This document shows, one piece after another, positions 10,400-21,349 of a DNA stretch of 64,000 nucleotides. The DNA is taken from NCBI GenBank assembly GCA_021234155.1, contig JAJEKV010000242.1, positions 496,001-560,000 on the forward strand. The letters run 5' to 3'. Within the stretch, counting starts at the first letter, position 1; every line of letters begins with the position of its first letter. Made by a program: the position numbers and the translations under genes. The notes below the pieces were generated by a model. That model saw nothing but the letters and a program-made list of their open reading frames with translations, did no database searches and was not told the DNA's origin. The DNA comes from Isoetes taiwanensis. Lineage: Eukaryota > Streptophyta > Lycopodiopsida > Isoetales > Isoetaceae.

Positions 10400-11830
10400 C
10401 AGATAAGATGAGAATAGAAATCACTGCGAGATTTTAGGCACCTCCACAGCCAGGCAGGCCTTCCCTTGCATGTTTTGTTTCGCAACTCTATCCAGCATTG
10501 CAAGTTCCTTGTGCAAAGATGCACCTTGCAACGTTTGGATTCTCTACTCTAGGTGACCTAGTGGGATTGTAGCAAGCTGAAACTGTAGAGCGGTCCTTTT
10601 TCTCTGCAGAATTGAACCCAGGTTCCCCCTTATTCGATTAGATTGGCTTTGGCATTAGCTATGGCGAGCCATGGCAGAAACCACAGGTGTGAAGGCGGCC
10701 ATATATTCAAGATAAGCAAAGCTGAAATCACTTTGAATTGTCATGAAAGAAGACATAAATGCCAGAATTGATAAAAGGGAATCATGGCCACCATGTGTTC
10801 AGAATTTGTCAAAGTTCTAAGAAGCCGAATTCAGCCAATCTATTTTTCTCATGCAATAGGTGTCTATCCGCTGCTTTAAAAGGAATCTTTTCAGCATCAT
10901 ATAAAGTCAAACACAAAGTTCCATGATATGATTCAAATCAACTGGTTTAGGCCAGATAGGACTATACTCATGCCAGTTTATCTAACATTTGTCGAACCAT
11001 TAGACGAATGATACCATATTTTGTGAAACTGCATAATTTTCTTTAAGGCATGGAGGATTGTACAGTGCATATATTATAAATAGGATCCAAATGCACTCAA
11101 CATAGTGAATCCTCTAGAACAGCAGTAATCTGCGGCTCAAAAGGGATTTCAGAAACTGTAATAAAAGCACCGTAGATATATAAACATATGCCCTATCATA
11201 ATAACACTATATAAAGTCAAAAGTCTGGCCATTTAATTCAAAGAGCAGTGCATATCATTTTACACTTTTTAATATACTAATCAGATGCTGAAACCAGACA
11301 TTCATCAAAGATATCTATAACATTGATACCAATTTTTGAATAATTTGGTACTGAAGCAAGATTGCTTAGACAACTTCAAGTGAGGATTCCACTGTCACAA
11401 ACCACATAGGCAACTGGTCTTCACAGAAGTGGAAGTCCCCCTTTAAGGCAGTCATTCTAGAAGGTACCCAAATGGGCAACAGGTCCGCATTGGCAATTCT
11501 ATGGAAGTCATACAACTATCACTGTACAACCAGCCTCTATTAAATCGTTTGGCTTCAAGTATATTGATCTTTGGCTTCTGAAGGTAAATAACAAAGTTCA
11601 AGAGGATGTTACAAATTTTGCATACAGCATTGCACCATTCTACAGAAGGGAATTATCACATGCCATAAACAGCCGATCCTCAGAGAAGTGGAAGTCTCTT
11701 TTTAAGGCAATTCTATGGAATGTTCACTTTACAAACGGCCACAGATAACTTTGGCTTCTGAAGATAAACAACAAAGTTCAATAGGATGTTACACATTTTG
11801 CAAGCACCATCGCATCATTCTTTGAAATTG
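10400..11830. other. No gene recognised
   Basis: AT-rich sequence upstream of the monooxygenase start. It contains a diverged internal duplication: 11490-11650 and 11690-11830 share GGCTTCTGAAGRTAAAYAAC, AAAGTTCAAKAGGATGTTAC and CTTTAAGGCA. No coding signal was recognised. Confidence 0.5.
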
Positions 11831-11904
11831 AGATTACCCTGGTGGCACCATATTCATAAGAGCTTGCACATACAACCAAATGGGAAAGAAATTGAAAAGA
11901 ATCT

Positions 11905-14900
11905 GCAGCCTTGCCTTAAAGACTAATGAAGCCCGGCCAAAAGAACCACAGGAGAAGTAATCAAACACCCCTGTTCCTGGCGGTACCATTTTCTGCACGA
12001 GGTAGGAACATGTGGCAGGCCCCAACTGGTTTCTCATAATTATGTCCCCTGGCAAGCCTTGCCACCGTATCTGAGTCTGGCGTTGCGAGCTTTCGCCATA
12101 GCCTCGCTCTCCACCTCTTCGCCTTCTTTTAGGCAATGTGAACCGTGGCGCTCTTGAGGATGATCGTTGAAGGAAATTTGAGGTCAATTTCATCGACTGG
12201 GATGACCTCGCGAAGTGGCCTGAATTTTTGTATGCATACTAATGCATGGACCTCCGAACTCCGGGCAGCCGGATTTTTGTATTCGCCCTCACACGTTGCT
12301 AATAAAAACTCGATCTGGAATCCAGATCATCCAACAATGATGAAATCAAAAAAGTTATGCTCCGCCTTGCAAAGACCACTATCCGAAAAGAATCACCGTG
12401 GTGTTCTTTACAACCAGATTAAAGAAATTAGATAATGTGGTTTTGTCCCACATTGGAAAAATATCCTCTAGTGTCCAGTGGCAATCAAGGATGCCGGTAC
12501 AGAGTGCAAACAACTTGCCCCTCATTCCTCGTTAGTTCAACTTCGCGAACTCAAGTCTTCAAGAGATCCTCTTCCGCAAGACAAAGATTGCGTATGAATC
12601 TTGCCAATGCTGGTGGCACGCTATCAAAAAACGCCTTTCCTGCCCACTCAGTTCCAACCCACTTACTATGCAAGGTGGCTATAGAAACGCCCAAGATCCT
12701 CGGCCCTAAGATCGAAGATCGAGATCGCTGAAGGATTTGAACTTCCCTAAAATTATCCTTCACGATTCAAAAATCTCCTTCTTCAAGAAAGATATGGATC
12801 TTAGTGTCTTTGCCCTTGCCTTGAAGAATTGCTTACCTCAGATAATCACCGGTGACCTTGACTAAGGTCTTCCCATCCAGCACTTCCCTCGAACAAACCC
12901 GATACCGTGAGTCGAGACCCCTCATGCACCTCGTAGGTCCGACCAAGTAGTCATGATCTTTGCCCGGCCATAAGTAATAGTTTGTCCCTTGTTATCTTTA
13001 CTTTGCAAGATTTCCACAAGTTCCATAGGGACATGAATAACTGAAAAATATCCTCCGCATGAAGACCCACCGTTGAAATCTTTTGATGCTTTACCACGAT
13101 GGTAACTTCCACCAAAGCCAAATAACTGAAACAACAAGAAGTTAGCCTTGAACGACATTTAGTGAGCAAATGGCACCGAAGGGCGCCATTTTGCTAATCT
13201 TGCCAAGATTACAACAGTATGTACCTTGTATGGTTCAGAGCGTGACTGCCCGCGTCCCGATGGATCAGGCTTCCCGCGATAGAGCATATGTGGCGCACGG
13301 TGGGTTATGTTATCAATGAAGGGCTCTTTGAAAATAGTCTTCGCAGTGATATCATTGACTTCACAACCGAGCCGCAGTGCATTCCCTCGCTCGCTGATCG
13401 TGCTGGATAAGACTCCTTAAATCCGTTGAAGGTAAATCTTTGACATTTGCTCTTGGGACTTTGCTGCGGCTCGAGTCTTCTACATACAAGCCGAAAGCCA
13501 TAATCAATGATTGCCATTCACTATATAATAGTGCATCCCCATGAGGTCATCCTCGGTTTTCCAAGCGACCAGTTTGTTTGTGAGGGGATTGAATGGAATC
13601 ACATCGGCGGGAGTGAACACTGGATGTGGGTCTCTCTGAAAGGACTCCACTAATGTTTTGACGTGCTCCATATTCCGTGGTCTAGATGTCAGATTTGCTG
13701 GCCCTTGATATAGTTTGAACACGTCTATTTTTTTTATAAATGTGACACCCGGAGGAAAATTGATGCATTTGATCAGAATTTTTGATTAGTATTCTCTGTC
13801 TTTTCCTCTTCTGACCTTTCCACCTTAAGATTTGAAGGCACCTCTAGCAAGTGCTGAGCGATTCTTAATGTGAGCTTCTTTGGCTCTGGCTTCTTAATGG
13901 GGACCCTCTTGGCCGGTGTGTCCGCAGGTTCCTCGCTATGCCTTGGGCTCGGAGGTTCACCACCACTTGTAGGACTTCCAGCAGGACTTGGAGTCCACCT
14001 CCTCTCCTTTGTTTTTAGGTGTCCTCTCCTTCCTCGTGAGGTCTCCAGCCTGTGTTTCTTCTTCTTTTTTCCCATCCATTTCCTCCTGGCTCTCCACTTC
14101 CTTTCCCTCCTTTTCTGCCTAGCCTTTCCTTCCTACTGCCCCTTTGCCTTCCCTATCCTTTTCTTTCCTTTCCCTTTTTTTCTTTTCCTTCTTTTCCTTC
14201 TTTTTCCTTCTTATCTTTTTCCTTTTCCTTCTCTTCCTCTTCCTCCCCTTCCTTCTCTTCCTTCTCTTCCTTCTTCGCTTGCTCTTTCTTTCTCTTAACT
14301 TTCCTCTTGCCCTACTTCTTTCCCTTCCTGGGTTCCCCGGGCCAACATCCTCGTGAGAAGATGAGGAGTCTTTTCTCATTTCGCAGGTGTCTCCTTAGGT
14401 TGTCTTGTCTTCTTCTTGCTAACCTCAAGCGAAGCCAAAAATTGCGGTCAACAATGGCGTGTAGCTCACTGGCTAATGCCTTGATTAAACTTAATGAAGG
14501 CGAAGTTTTTCGACTTCGCTCATCCGATTATGAAGAACCATAAAGCCCTCAAGATTTCTTTGTGGGCCTTTGATGACTTCTTCAAAGCTATTATACGGCC
14601 CGGCCAGCCTTGCTTCTTTTGCTTTTCAACCAGCTACATTTGCAATGCTAGCGGTGACATTAAAATGGGATCATAAAACTTTACCCACATAGTAGATAAT
14701 TATTCTCTTCACAAGAAGTATCCCTCAATGACCACCCGAATCCAATCCTCGTGACCGCTCTTGTAACCATCTTCATGTGGACCAAGATATGCAGGCTGGT
14801 AAATTCCAGAATTTGTTCCGGTCCGGTCTCCCTTATATGAGGCCAGAGGCTCTCTTCTGGATCTCCTTCCGAGCCCCAGCGCAAAGAGGTGCTCACCCGC

Positions 14901-15010
14901 GTACTTCCATGCACGATTCGCTTCATCGCCGATGATAGTCTGGTCGGATTGAAATTGTGTTTCCATGACGTAAGATACCGCAACAAAGGGGCATCGAACA
15001 AAGAGGCATC
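11905..15010 (-). pseudogene. ParB-like/DNA N4-N6 methyltransferase fusion gene, right copy
   Basis: Mirror of the left-copy gene. N-terminal block at 14700-14970 (starts METQFQSDQTIIGDEANRAW), basic Lys/Arg tract 14100-14380, KRVPIKKPEPKKLTLRIAQH near 13850-13910. The ParB-like part (13500-13740) is better preserved than on the left: VFKLYQGPA, RPRNMEHVKTLVESF, VIPFNPLT, YYIVNGNH. The GT-AG intron is 13126-13224. The methyltransferase exon (about 12160-13125) keeps MWDKTTLSNFF but is frameshifted and shortened. The AdoMet motif reads GVFDYFSCGSFGRASL near 11930-11975. The combined copies imply an ancestral protein of roughly 800-1000 residues. Orientation is divergent to the DUF8039/DUF7869 gene. 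Confidence 0.6.
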
Positions 15011-15549
15011 AAAAAAAAGCACAATTTCATTAAAATGAGAAATTTCGTGATTCCAATTAGGGATGAAAATCCTTTTTAATCCATTTTATGACGATTTTTG
15101 AGCAATTATGGCGCAATTTAGCAAAAAAAATGCATCTAAAAGTGCCATTTATTGGCGCCATTAATATTAGAGAGGGGGAAAAACAACAAAAAAAATCCGC
15201 AACTTAAGTTAGCAAGTTTTACCTATTTTACAGGAAGAAGGGCATCATTAATTTCAAATTGACAAATTTACACATCAAGAAAATTTGTTTATGAAGCTAA
15301 AATCTGAAATTTGTTGTTGAATTGAATCATCGCCATTAGTAGGATCATGCTTTTTCTTTGCCAACATTCATAAGAATGTCAAATCCTGCCCCCACTAAAT
15401 GCCTCTTCGTCAAAGTTGTAAGTCGCGATTTTTGAACTCATCGACTAAAATCTTGATTGGTACCAAAAGCCGACGAAGGTGACTCCACAACAAATCTCCC
15501 GCATACCGAACGTGCATTTGCTATAGGGCAGACCAAATGCATGCTGGTG

Positions 15550-16000
15550 AATGCATCCTCAACATATTTTTTTGCATGCTAGGACGCAAATGGCGCCATC
15601 AAAGCCATTTGCATCCTCAAGATCTTTGAAATGGCACCTTGAGGATGCAACATGGTGCCATTTACACCCCCAAAGACTCCAAAAAATTTCCAAAAGGGTG
15701 TTGGAGTGCAAATGCTTCATGCATCATTTGCACCAAAAAAAAAAAAAAAAAATTTTTTTTTTTTTGAAATTTTTTGAAATTTTTTTTTAGGGTGCAAATA
15801 AACCATTTCATTTGCATCCTCAAGGTGCCATTTCAAACATGATGAGGCATCCACAAAGCATGCATTTGATATAACATTGGACCAAATGCATGGTGATGAA
15901 TGCAAATGGCGCCATGGCGCCTTTGCATTCCTCAACATGCATTTAATAAAGCAGATCATGCTAAGGATGCATGCCATTTGCATCCTCAATATGCATCAAA
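15550..16000. repeat. GCATTTG/GGCGCCAT array with an A/T palindrome
   Basis: Repeats of ATGCATTTG, TTTGCATCCTCAAG and AAATGGCGCCAT. At 15735-15790 a run of A abuts a run of T (about 18 and 14 bases) followed by two GAAATTTTTT units, forming a strong A:T snapback. Confidence 0.7.
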
Positions 16001-16139
16001 AAAAACATATATTCAAGAAATCGGTGCTATTTGACTAGGAAAACTAAAAATCAAGTAAAAGAAGACCTACCTTTGCCTTGGAGACTTACCTTCATGATTC
16101 TTGATATCTTTAGTGTCTAGAGTGATGAAAACAAAGGCA

Positions 16140-16480
16140 CTAAGCGTTGCCATATTGCACCGCACTAGGCGCTAGGCCATCTAGTCATAGGCGCCGTTGG
16201 CGCTTAGCTCCAATGGGCCATCTAGCAAAGAGGCCACCGGGCAAATGAAGTCGGGCAGCCAAGGGCCGAAAGCGCGGAAGCGAGGGGATGGTAGGCGGCG
16301 CTAAGCAAGTGATGGGATATGGCTTAGGCCATCTAGCAAACCAGGCACCGGGCGCTAGGTCCAATAGGCCATCTAGTATGACCCATGCATTGGGCAGCGG
16401 TCGGACCGTAGTCGCAGCGGCTGAAGTAAAATGTAGGTGGCGCCCAGGTGTGGGTATAAGCGGCTTCGTGGAAGGCGAAG
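16140..16480. repeat. GGCGCTAGGCCATCTAG dispersed tandem repeats
   Basis: GGCCATCTAG recurs at about 16170, 16206, 16327 and 16367, each next to GGCGCTAG/GGCGCTTAG or CACCGGGC. GC-rich and noncoding, inside the small derivative element. Confidence 0.6.
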
Positions 16481-16849
16481 GCAGAATTTAAAATGCCCTT
16501 CAAATTTGAAACCCTCCGCCTAAATTTGAAAGCCTCCACAGCCTAAATTTAAATTCAAAATTTGAAATCCTAAATTTGTTGTTTCTTTGGACATATCATT
16601 TCTTTAGGCTTTGTATAGATCCTTCTATAGGCGGATCGGGGTCTTCGATGGTTCCATACCGTCAAGACTTCTAGACTTCTTGCGGTCATTTATTTTGTGT
16701 AACATTAATGCTTCAGACAGGTTTTTGGCTTCTTTGAGGGGCTCGCAATATTCTTACAAGATCCATATACTCCGGTCGCCGATAGTTTTTTCACCAAAAT
16801 GGTGACCACCATATCTCATGTAAGTTTTTCAATATGCATCGGCTTTTTG

Positions 16850-17193
16850 TTAGAGCCATTCATCACCGCATTATACATCCAAATGGAGCCATTTGGGAAG
16901 CCATTTGAGCCCTTAAATGGCTTCATGGCGCCATTTGGGGTGCAGTAAGGTGTATACCACCCAAAATGGTTCATTTGGAGGGTGCGCGGAGGGGTAGGTA
17001 TACCCCCAAATGGCTTATGGAGCAATTTGGGGTGCCATTTGGAGCCCTCAAATGGCTCCATGGCCATTTGGGGTTCAGTATACCCCTCAAATGGTGCCAT
17101 TTGGGGTGCCATGGGGGGCGATATACCCCCCCACATGGCACCTTGAGGATGCAAATGGCCATAAATTGCTAGGGCTTCATTTGCATCCGCCAA

Positions 17194-17226
<33 letters not shown>

Positions 17227-17420
17227 ATAGATACCCCCAAATGGCTCTTTACATTTGGGGGTGGTGGTGGGGAGGGGGGGCTGGTATACCCCATTTTGGT
17301 TAGTTGCTGGGGAGTATATATACCCCAAATAGGGGTTGGAGGGGAGGAGGGGAGGGGGCCAGTATCCCCCGGGGGCACCCCCCCATGGAGCCATTTGGGC
17401 GCCAACGGAGGGCAATTATA
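16850..17420. repeat. CCAAATGGCnCCATTTGGGG palindrome array
   Basis: Irregular units of ATTTGGGGTGCCATTTGGAG type alternating with TATACCCCCCAAATGG. A 27-bp T run lies at about 17193-17219, and a G/C-skewed segment at 17260-17385 reads GGGGAGGGGGGG and similar. The open frames here are low-complexity artefacts. Confidence 0.7.
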
Positions 17421-17429
17421 CATGCCATT

Positions 17430-17595
17430 TGGGGTAAAGAGAGCCACCCTTCATGGCAAGGATGTTGATCCATTGAATGTAGCAACAGAGATCACGAAAC
17501 TGTGGTGCCTATTGAACTTCCAATCATATCTCAAAAGTGATAACATTGGTGAAGCAAAAGAGGTGCATTTATTCAGTTGCCAAAGAAGGATGTAA
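17430..17595 (+). pseudogene. Diverged DUF8039-like scrap in the derivative element
   Basis: Reads RATLHGKDVDPLNVATEI followed by DNIGEAKEVHLFS, parallel to LHGKEIDPSNVAIEV...DNIGEAVGTFIQWP at 680-470 (minus) and 20700-20860 (plus). It shows that the derivative descends from a DUF8039-bearing element. Confidence 0.5.
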
Positions 17596-17919
17596 GACTG
17601 GTTGAGGCTTGTATGCTATAAACATATGTATGATACATGTGTACTACTCACGTGTATCATACACCTGCAGAAGGTCTATAAATCTATTCATGTATCTTAA
17701 AAATATATGTATGATACATGGGTGTCCAATCGTACCTAACACATGCGGAAGGTGTATGATACCGAGTAAATATGTTTTCTAAATATTTCATGGTGGTGTA
17801 TACAACCCCCAGATAAGGTCTATGATACATGGTACTCAACCCCCACAGATAAGGTCTATACAACCCCAAAATAAAAAATTCCGGTTTACTAAAAATTTTC
17901 CCATTATAATGAAATTGTG
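17590..17919. mobile_element. Terminal ~330 bp of derivative element
   Basis: TATGATACATG and ACAACCCCCAGATAAGGTCT motifs recur and match 25640-25861, the right terminus of the large copy. It ends GAAATTGTGCTT. Confidence 0.65.
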
Positions 17920-18410
17920 CTTTAAATGGTTTTAACAAGCGGCGAGACAATCAGTTAGGGCAAATGGCGCCGTGAAACCATTTGCATCTGAGTCCAGTGC
18001 ATAATCACATGAAAGTATGCTAATCCATGCGTTTGGTCGCAGAGGCCTCCACCAGTCCGAGCCCCTCCAGGAGCTCGGTTGGATGGAGGCACCCGCATTT
18101 CGTGAAAGAGAGCACAGAATGCAACACAATAAAAAACAAGCTACCTCGGGCGAACTCGGATGCAAATGGCCGCCATTTGTTTAGTCATCTGGTTTTAACA
18201 AGCGAAAGTGAACCAGGGCGACTGTGTCATCGAGTTGATGCATAACCAAATGGAAGCGGTTGAAATACATTCCACTGCGTTTAGTGTTTTGGCCTCCAGC
18301 CAGTCCAGGCCTCCCTTCCAAATATTAGCGGAAGATGGTTGGAAGGAGGTGGCTTCGGGTCGAAAACTGCGGATTTGTAGGAGAATACATATCACGAATG
18401 ACTCCATTAG
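17920..18410. repeat. ~265-bp tandem duplication
   Basis: 17925-18150 and 18190-18390 are diverged copies: both start TGGTTTTAACAAGCG, contain GTTTxGTx...GGCCTCCA..CAGTCC and end GGTTGGA(T/A)GGAGG. The right-copy flank of the derivative insertion lies in the first unit. No gene is recognised. Confidence 0.6.
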
Positions 18411-18419
18411 TGTTAATGG

Positions 18420-18860
18420 ATGGGCCTTGAGATAAAATGCGCCATGGCGCCATTTACTTAACAACAAAGGCCTATGGTAAGCTAATAGACATCAAATGGC
18501 ATACGGCCATTTACCTTTCTGCTAAAAGGCCCTATGGTAAAGCTTATTAGACATCAAATTATTTTCATGGCGCCATTTACTAACAAAGGCCTGCGGGTAA
18601 GCTAATAGACATCAAATAGCGCCATGGCGCCATTTGCTAACAACAAGGCCCCTGTGGTAAGAAACCAGGCATCCTAAAGAAACTAAGACTCCTAAAGTGC
18701 ATCAGCATCCGGCGCCATGGCGCCATTTGTCAACTATAAGACCCTAAACCGTTATTGAAGTATAAAATGGCTTTCATGGCTTACATTGACGGTCAACTAT
18801 AAGACCCTAAACCGCTACTGTGCATCTAAATGGCGCGGTAGCCCAAACAAAGCAATGCAA
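18420..18860. repeat. GGCGCC palindrome array (right copy of the 2960-3612 array)
   Basis: Units GGTAAGCTAATAGACATCAA plus ATGGCGCCATGGCGCCATTT with spacing near 60 bp. They are the inverse of the left-copy monomer GATGTCTATTAGCTTACATT, but fewer and more diverged. Confidence 0.75.
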
Positions 18861-19239
18861 GTAGATGACATAATTCGCCCTTGAGGTGCGCTTAGCCGCC
18901 TCCACATTCCGAGCTGCATTGTCGATTCTACCTTCGAGCGCCTTTGAATTTGGTCCCAAACCGGTGTGTAGCTTAATGTGTTGAGGCGCCGAATCGCGGG
19001 GAAATGGGCTTTTAAAACAATTACCGGAAAAAAGGACTAAAAGGGGTTGCTTTAGGGCGCTGGTGCAGCGCTGGCAGCTTAGTACGCCAGCATAATAGGG
19101 TTAAGGTCGAGGGCGCTTAGGAGTTGAATCGAAAACCAAAACCAATGAGAAGCTTCAAGAAAACAATTAGGCATAAGAAACTTTTGGGCGCGCCCCCCGT
19201 ACCCGCAGCGTGACCCACTTCTGACCGCCATTGGTATAC

Positions 19240-19380
19240 CCATGCGATCATGCCCGGCCCATGCCCCATGCGGTAGTGTCAGTCGGTATGCATGCTTGAC
19301 CGCCCATGCCCCATGCCCATGCGGATCCGGCGCCTATGCCGGCCCATGCGTGGCGGTCAGCGCCCATGCCCGCCACAATT
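19240..19380. repeat. GCCCATGCCCATGCGG low-complexity segment
   Basis: Short repeats of GCCCATGC and CATGCGG, corresponding to GGGCATGGGCG at 1890-1910 in the left copy. Noncoding. Confidence 0.5.
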
Positions 19381-19734
19381 TGAAATTTGAAATTCAATAT
19401 TTCAGCCCTAACGCCCAGCCGCCCAAATTTGAACATAAAATTCAAAATTCCCGCTGGCGAAATTAACATAAAAGTCAAAATTCGTGAAGTAAATTGAAAT
19501 TTGACGCCACTGTCAAATTTGAATCGTCCGCTTTTAAAATTGTACTTTGCATTTAAAGCTCCCTCTTTGTCTCCCTGCTCACACTTAATGCGACCATGCC
19601 ACGAGGGCGTTTTCGTTACGCAGGTTGACTTTTCGAATCCGCTTTGTTGCGTCTCTCATGCTCTTCGATAAAGCGCTTCTTTTCTTAGGCGCATAAGGCA
19701 GAAACTTTGCAAAGGCGCATGCGTCTTTGTCACG

Positions 19735-19905
19735 TAGCTTTCTTCTTGGCTCCTCACGAAATCCCGGTGATTCTTGGCTTTCTTCTTGGCTCCACCGAAT
19801 TCCCGAATTCTTCTTGGCTTTCTTCTTGGTAATCCTTCTTGCGCTTTCTTGGCGAGATCCTTGGCTTTCTTCTTGGCTTTCTTCTTTTGGGATCAGCTTG
19901 ATTTT
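19735..19905. repeat. CTTGGCTTTCTTCTTGG minisatellite
   Basis: CTTGGCTTTCTTCTTGGCTC and variants occur at least five times. The left-copy counterpart at 1450-1515 (GCCAAGAAGAAAGC) has fewer units, so the tract expanded after the copies separated. Confidence 0.65.
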
Positions 19906-20086
19906 CTGTTCCATCTTGCTCTCGGGACATACCACTATGGATATATCTAATATCAAGTAAGTCCACTTTTTACGGTATGAATTACGTTCTATTATTGCCG
20001 CCATGTGTATAAGCGTGTTCAAATCTTTGATATGAATCTTTGCTAGGAAACTAAGAACCTTGGTTTCAATTGCAAAGTTGGCATGG

Positions 20087-20163
20087 GGTGCCCATGTTAT
20101 GCATGCACGCTCTTATTGACACATATACAGACAATGGGAGCAAGAATGCATAACATAGGCACC
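20087..20163. other. Conserved hairpin (right copy)
   Basis: Inverse of the hairpin at 1167-1244, with arms GGTGCCCATGTTATGCATGC and GCATAACATAGGCACC. It is better preserved between copies than its flanks. Confidence 0.7.
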
Positions 20164-20199
20164 TCGTGTAGATTTTTTGTGATGGAGCTAAGCCAAATT

Positions 20200-20560
20200 G
20201 CCCCATGTGACCTTGGATCAAATGGCGCCGGAAGCCATTCTATTCAAATACACCCTTATGGTGTGTTGGTCTTAATGGCTCCATAAGCACCATAGGGTTG
20301 AACATGGTGCATGGTGAAATGTAAATTTGGCCAAATGGAGCCATGGCGCCATTTGGTGAAATGGTGCACTTGGATCAAATGGCGTCATAAAGCCATTTGT
20401 TTCAAAATCACACCTATGAATGTGCCATAGGTGTGAATTTGGATCAAATAAGCGCCATGAAGCCATTTGATCAAATACATCTCGTTTCGACCAAATGGCG
20501 CTCATTTTCGATTAACTCAAATTTAGACCAAAATTTATTCTTTTGTACTAAATGAAGCCA
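20200..20560. repeat. GGCGCC palindrome array (right copy)
   Basis: AAATGGAGCCATGGCGCCAT, ATCAAATGGCG and AGCCATTTGATC units, the counterpart of 740-1140. Noncoding. Confidence 0.7.
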
Positions 20561-20684
20561 TTTTCGGCTTATTTATTGCTTATTTTTACGTCTATTTCAT
20601 ATGTTCTAAAAAGTGTGGACTTGCTTGATTGAAGCAGGGTTCAATTTTTCCTGGCACAACCTATTCGGGTCGGAAGGACAATTG

Positions 20685-20945
20685 TTGCGGGGGACATATT
20701 TTGAATAGAACCACTCTTCATGGGAAGGAAATAGATCCTTCAAATGTAGCTATTGAGGTCCTGGTCAGGTGATCCCATCGGCCAAACTTTCAGGTCCTAG
20801 CGGAGGCGGATAACATTGGTGGCGGTAGGCACATTCATTCGATTGGCCTAAGAGGGATGTAAAACAAAATGAGTTTCCCCTCAAGTGAAGAATCGTCTTG
20901 AGATCCCTCAATTTGCCCTCTTGAAGAGGATTCATCTAGTAGTCC
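20685..20945 (+). pseudogene. DUF8039-like domain fragment, right copy
   Basis: Plus-strand reading gives ARGHILNRTTLHGKEIDPS, NVAIEV and, after frameshifts, FIRLA(K)RDVK-like sequence. It precedes the DUF7869-like region on the same strand. In frame with conserved element sequence, 20990-21130 also reads EEIGGHENLAARLGLGLFKH, suggesting a linker of the same polyprotein. Confidence 0.5.
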
Positions 20946-21349
20946 ACCATCGTCGGTACGTTAGCGGACATCGGGTTTCTTTGCTTGTGGTGAACCAAGC
21001 AACCTGACAACAAATGAAGAAGGCGAGATAGTAGAGGAGATTGGAGGTCATGAGAATCTAGCTGCCCGTCTTGGTCTCGGGTTGTTTAAGCACGAAGATG
21101 AGGCCAGTCTACTACTCGAAACAGATCTACTAGGTTTGCCATGCTACATTCTTCATTCCTGCATTAGATCTAAATATTCGGAGGCGAATATAGTCTTTAT
21201 GATCCCGAGGATGCTATAGGCGATGAGTTCTTGGGTGTATCAAAGGTCGGGCTTTCGATTGGGTAACATAATAGATCCAACGGGGAAACCAAAATATCAG
21301 GTCATGTCATGCTTGTCTTTGAGAGGCCTATAGCTAACGATCTAGTAAC

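Larger units (their letters stand above)
15017..17919. mobile_element. 2.9-kb deletion derivative with the same termini
   Basis: The left end AAGCACAATTTCATTAAAAT and the inverse of the right end AAGCACAATTTCATTATAAT form terminal inverted repeats of at least 27 bp. The left 160 bp match the left-copy terminus (7420-7570), and the right 330 bp match 25640-25861. Both flanks match contiguous left-copy sequence (about 3600-3695), so it inserted into the right copy. Inside are GGCGCC and CCATTTGG arrays and a DUF8039-like scrap, with no methyltransferase or DUF7869 part. It behaves like a non-autonomous derivative of the large element. The target duplication is unclear (perhaps AAA). Confidence 0.75.

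Noticed and set aside
14050-14545. Long hydrophobic open frames suggesting a membrane protein
   Set aside because: They are the antisense of a purine-rich Lys/Glu tract, giving Phe/Leu/Ser-rich artefacts, and are not conserved in frame at 4310-4650.
1-21320. Interpretation of the inverted copies as LTRs or as terminal inverted repeats of one 21-kb element
   Set aside because: LTRs are direct repeats. The arms carry internal genes, each has its own terminus (7570 and 25861), and the middle contains unrelated host exons.
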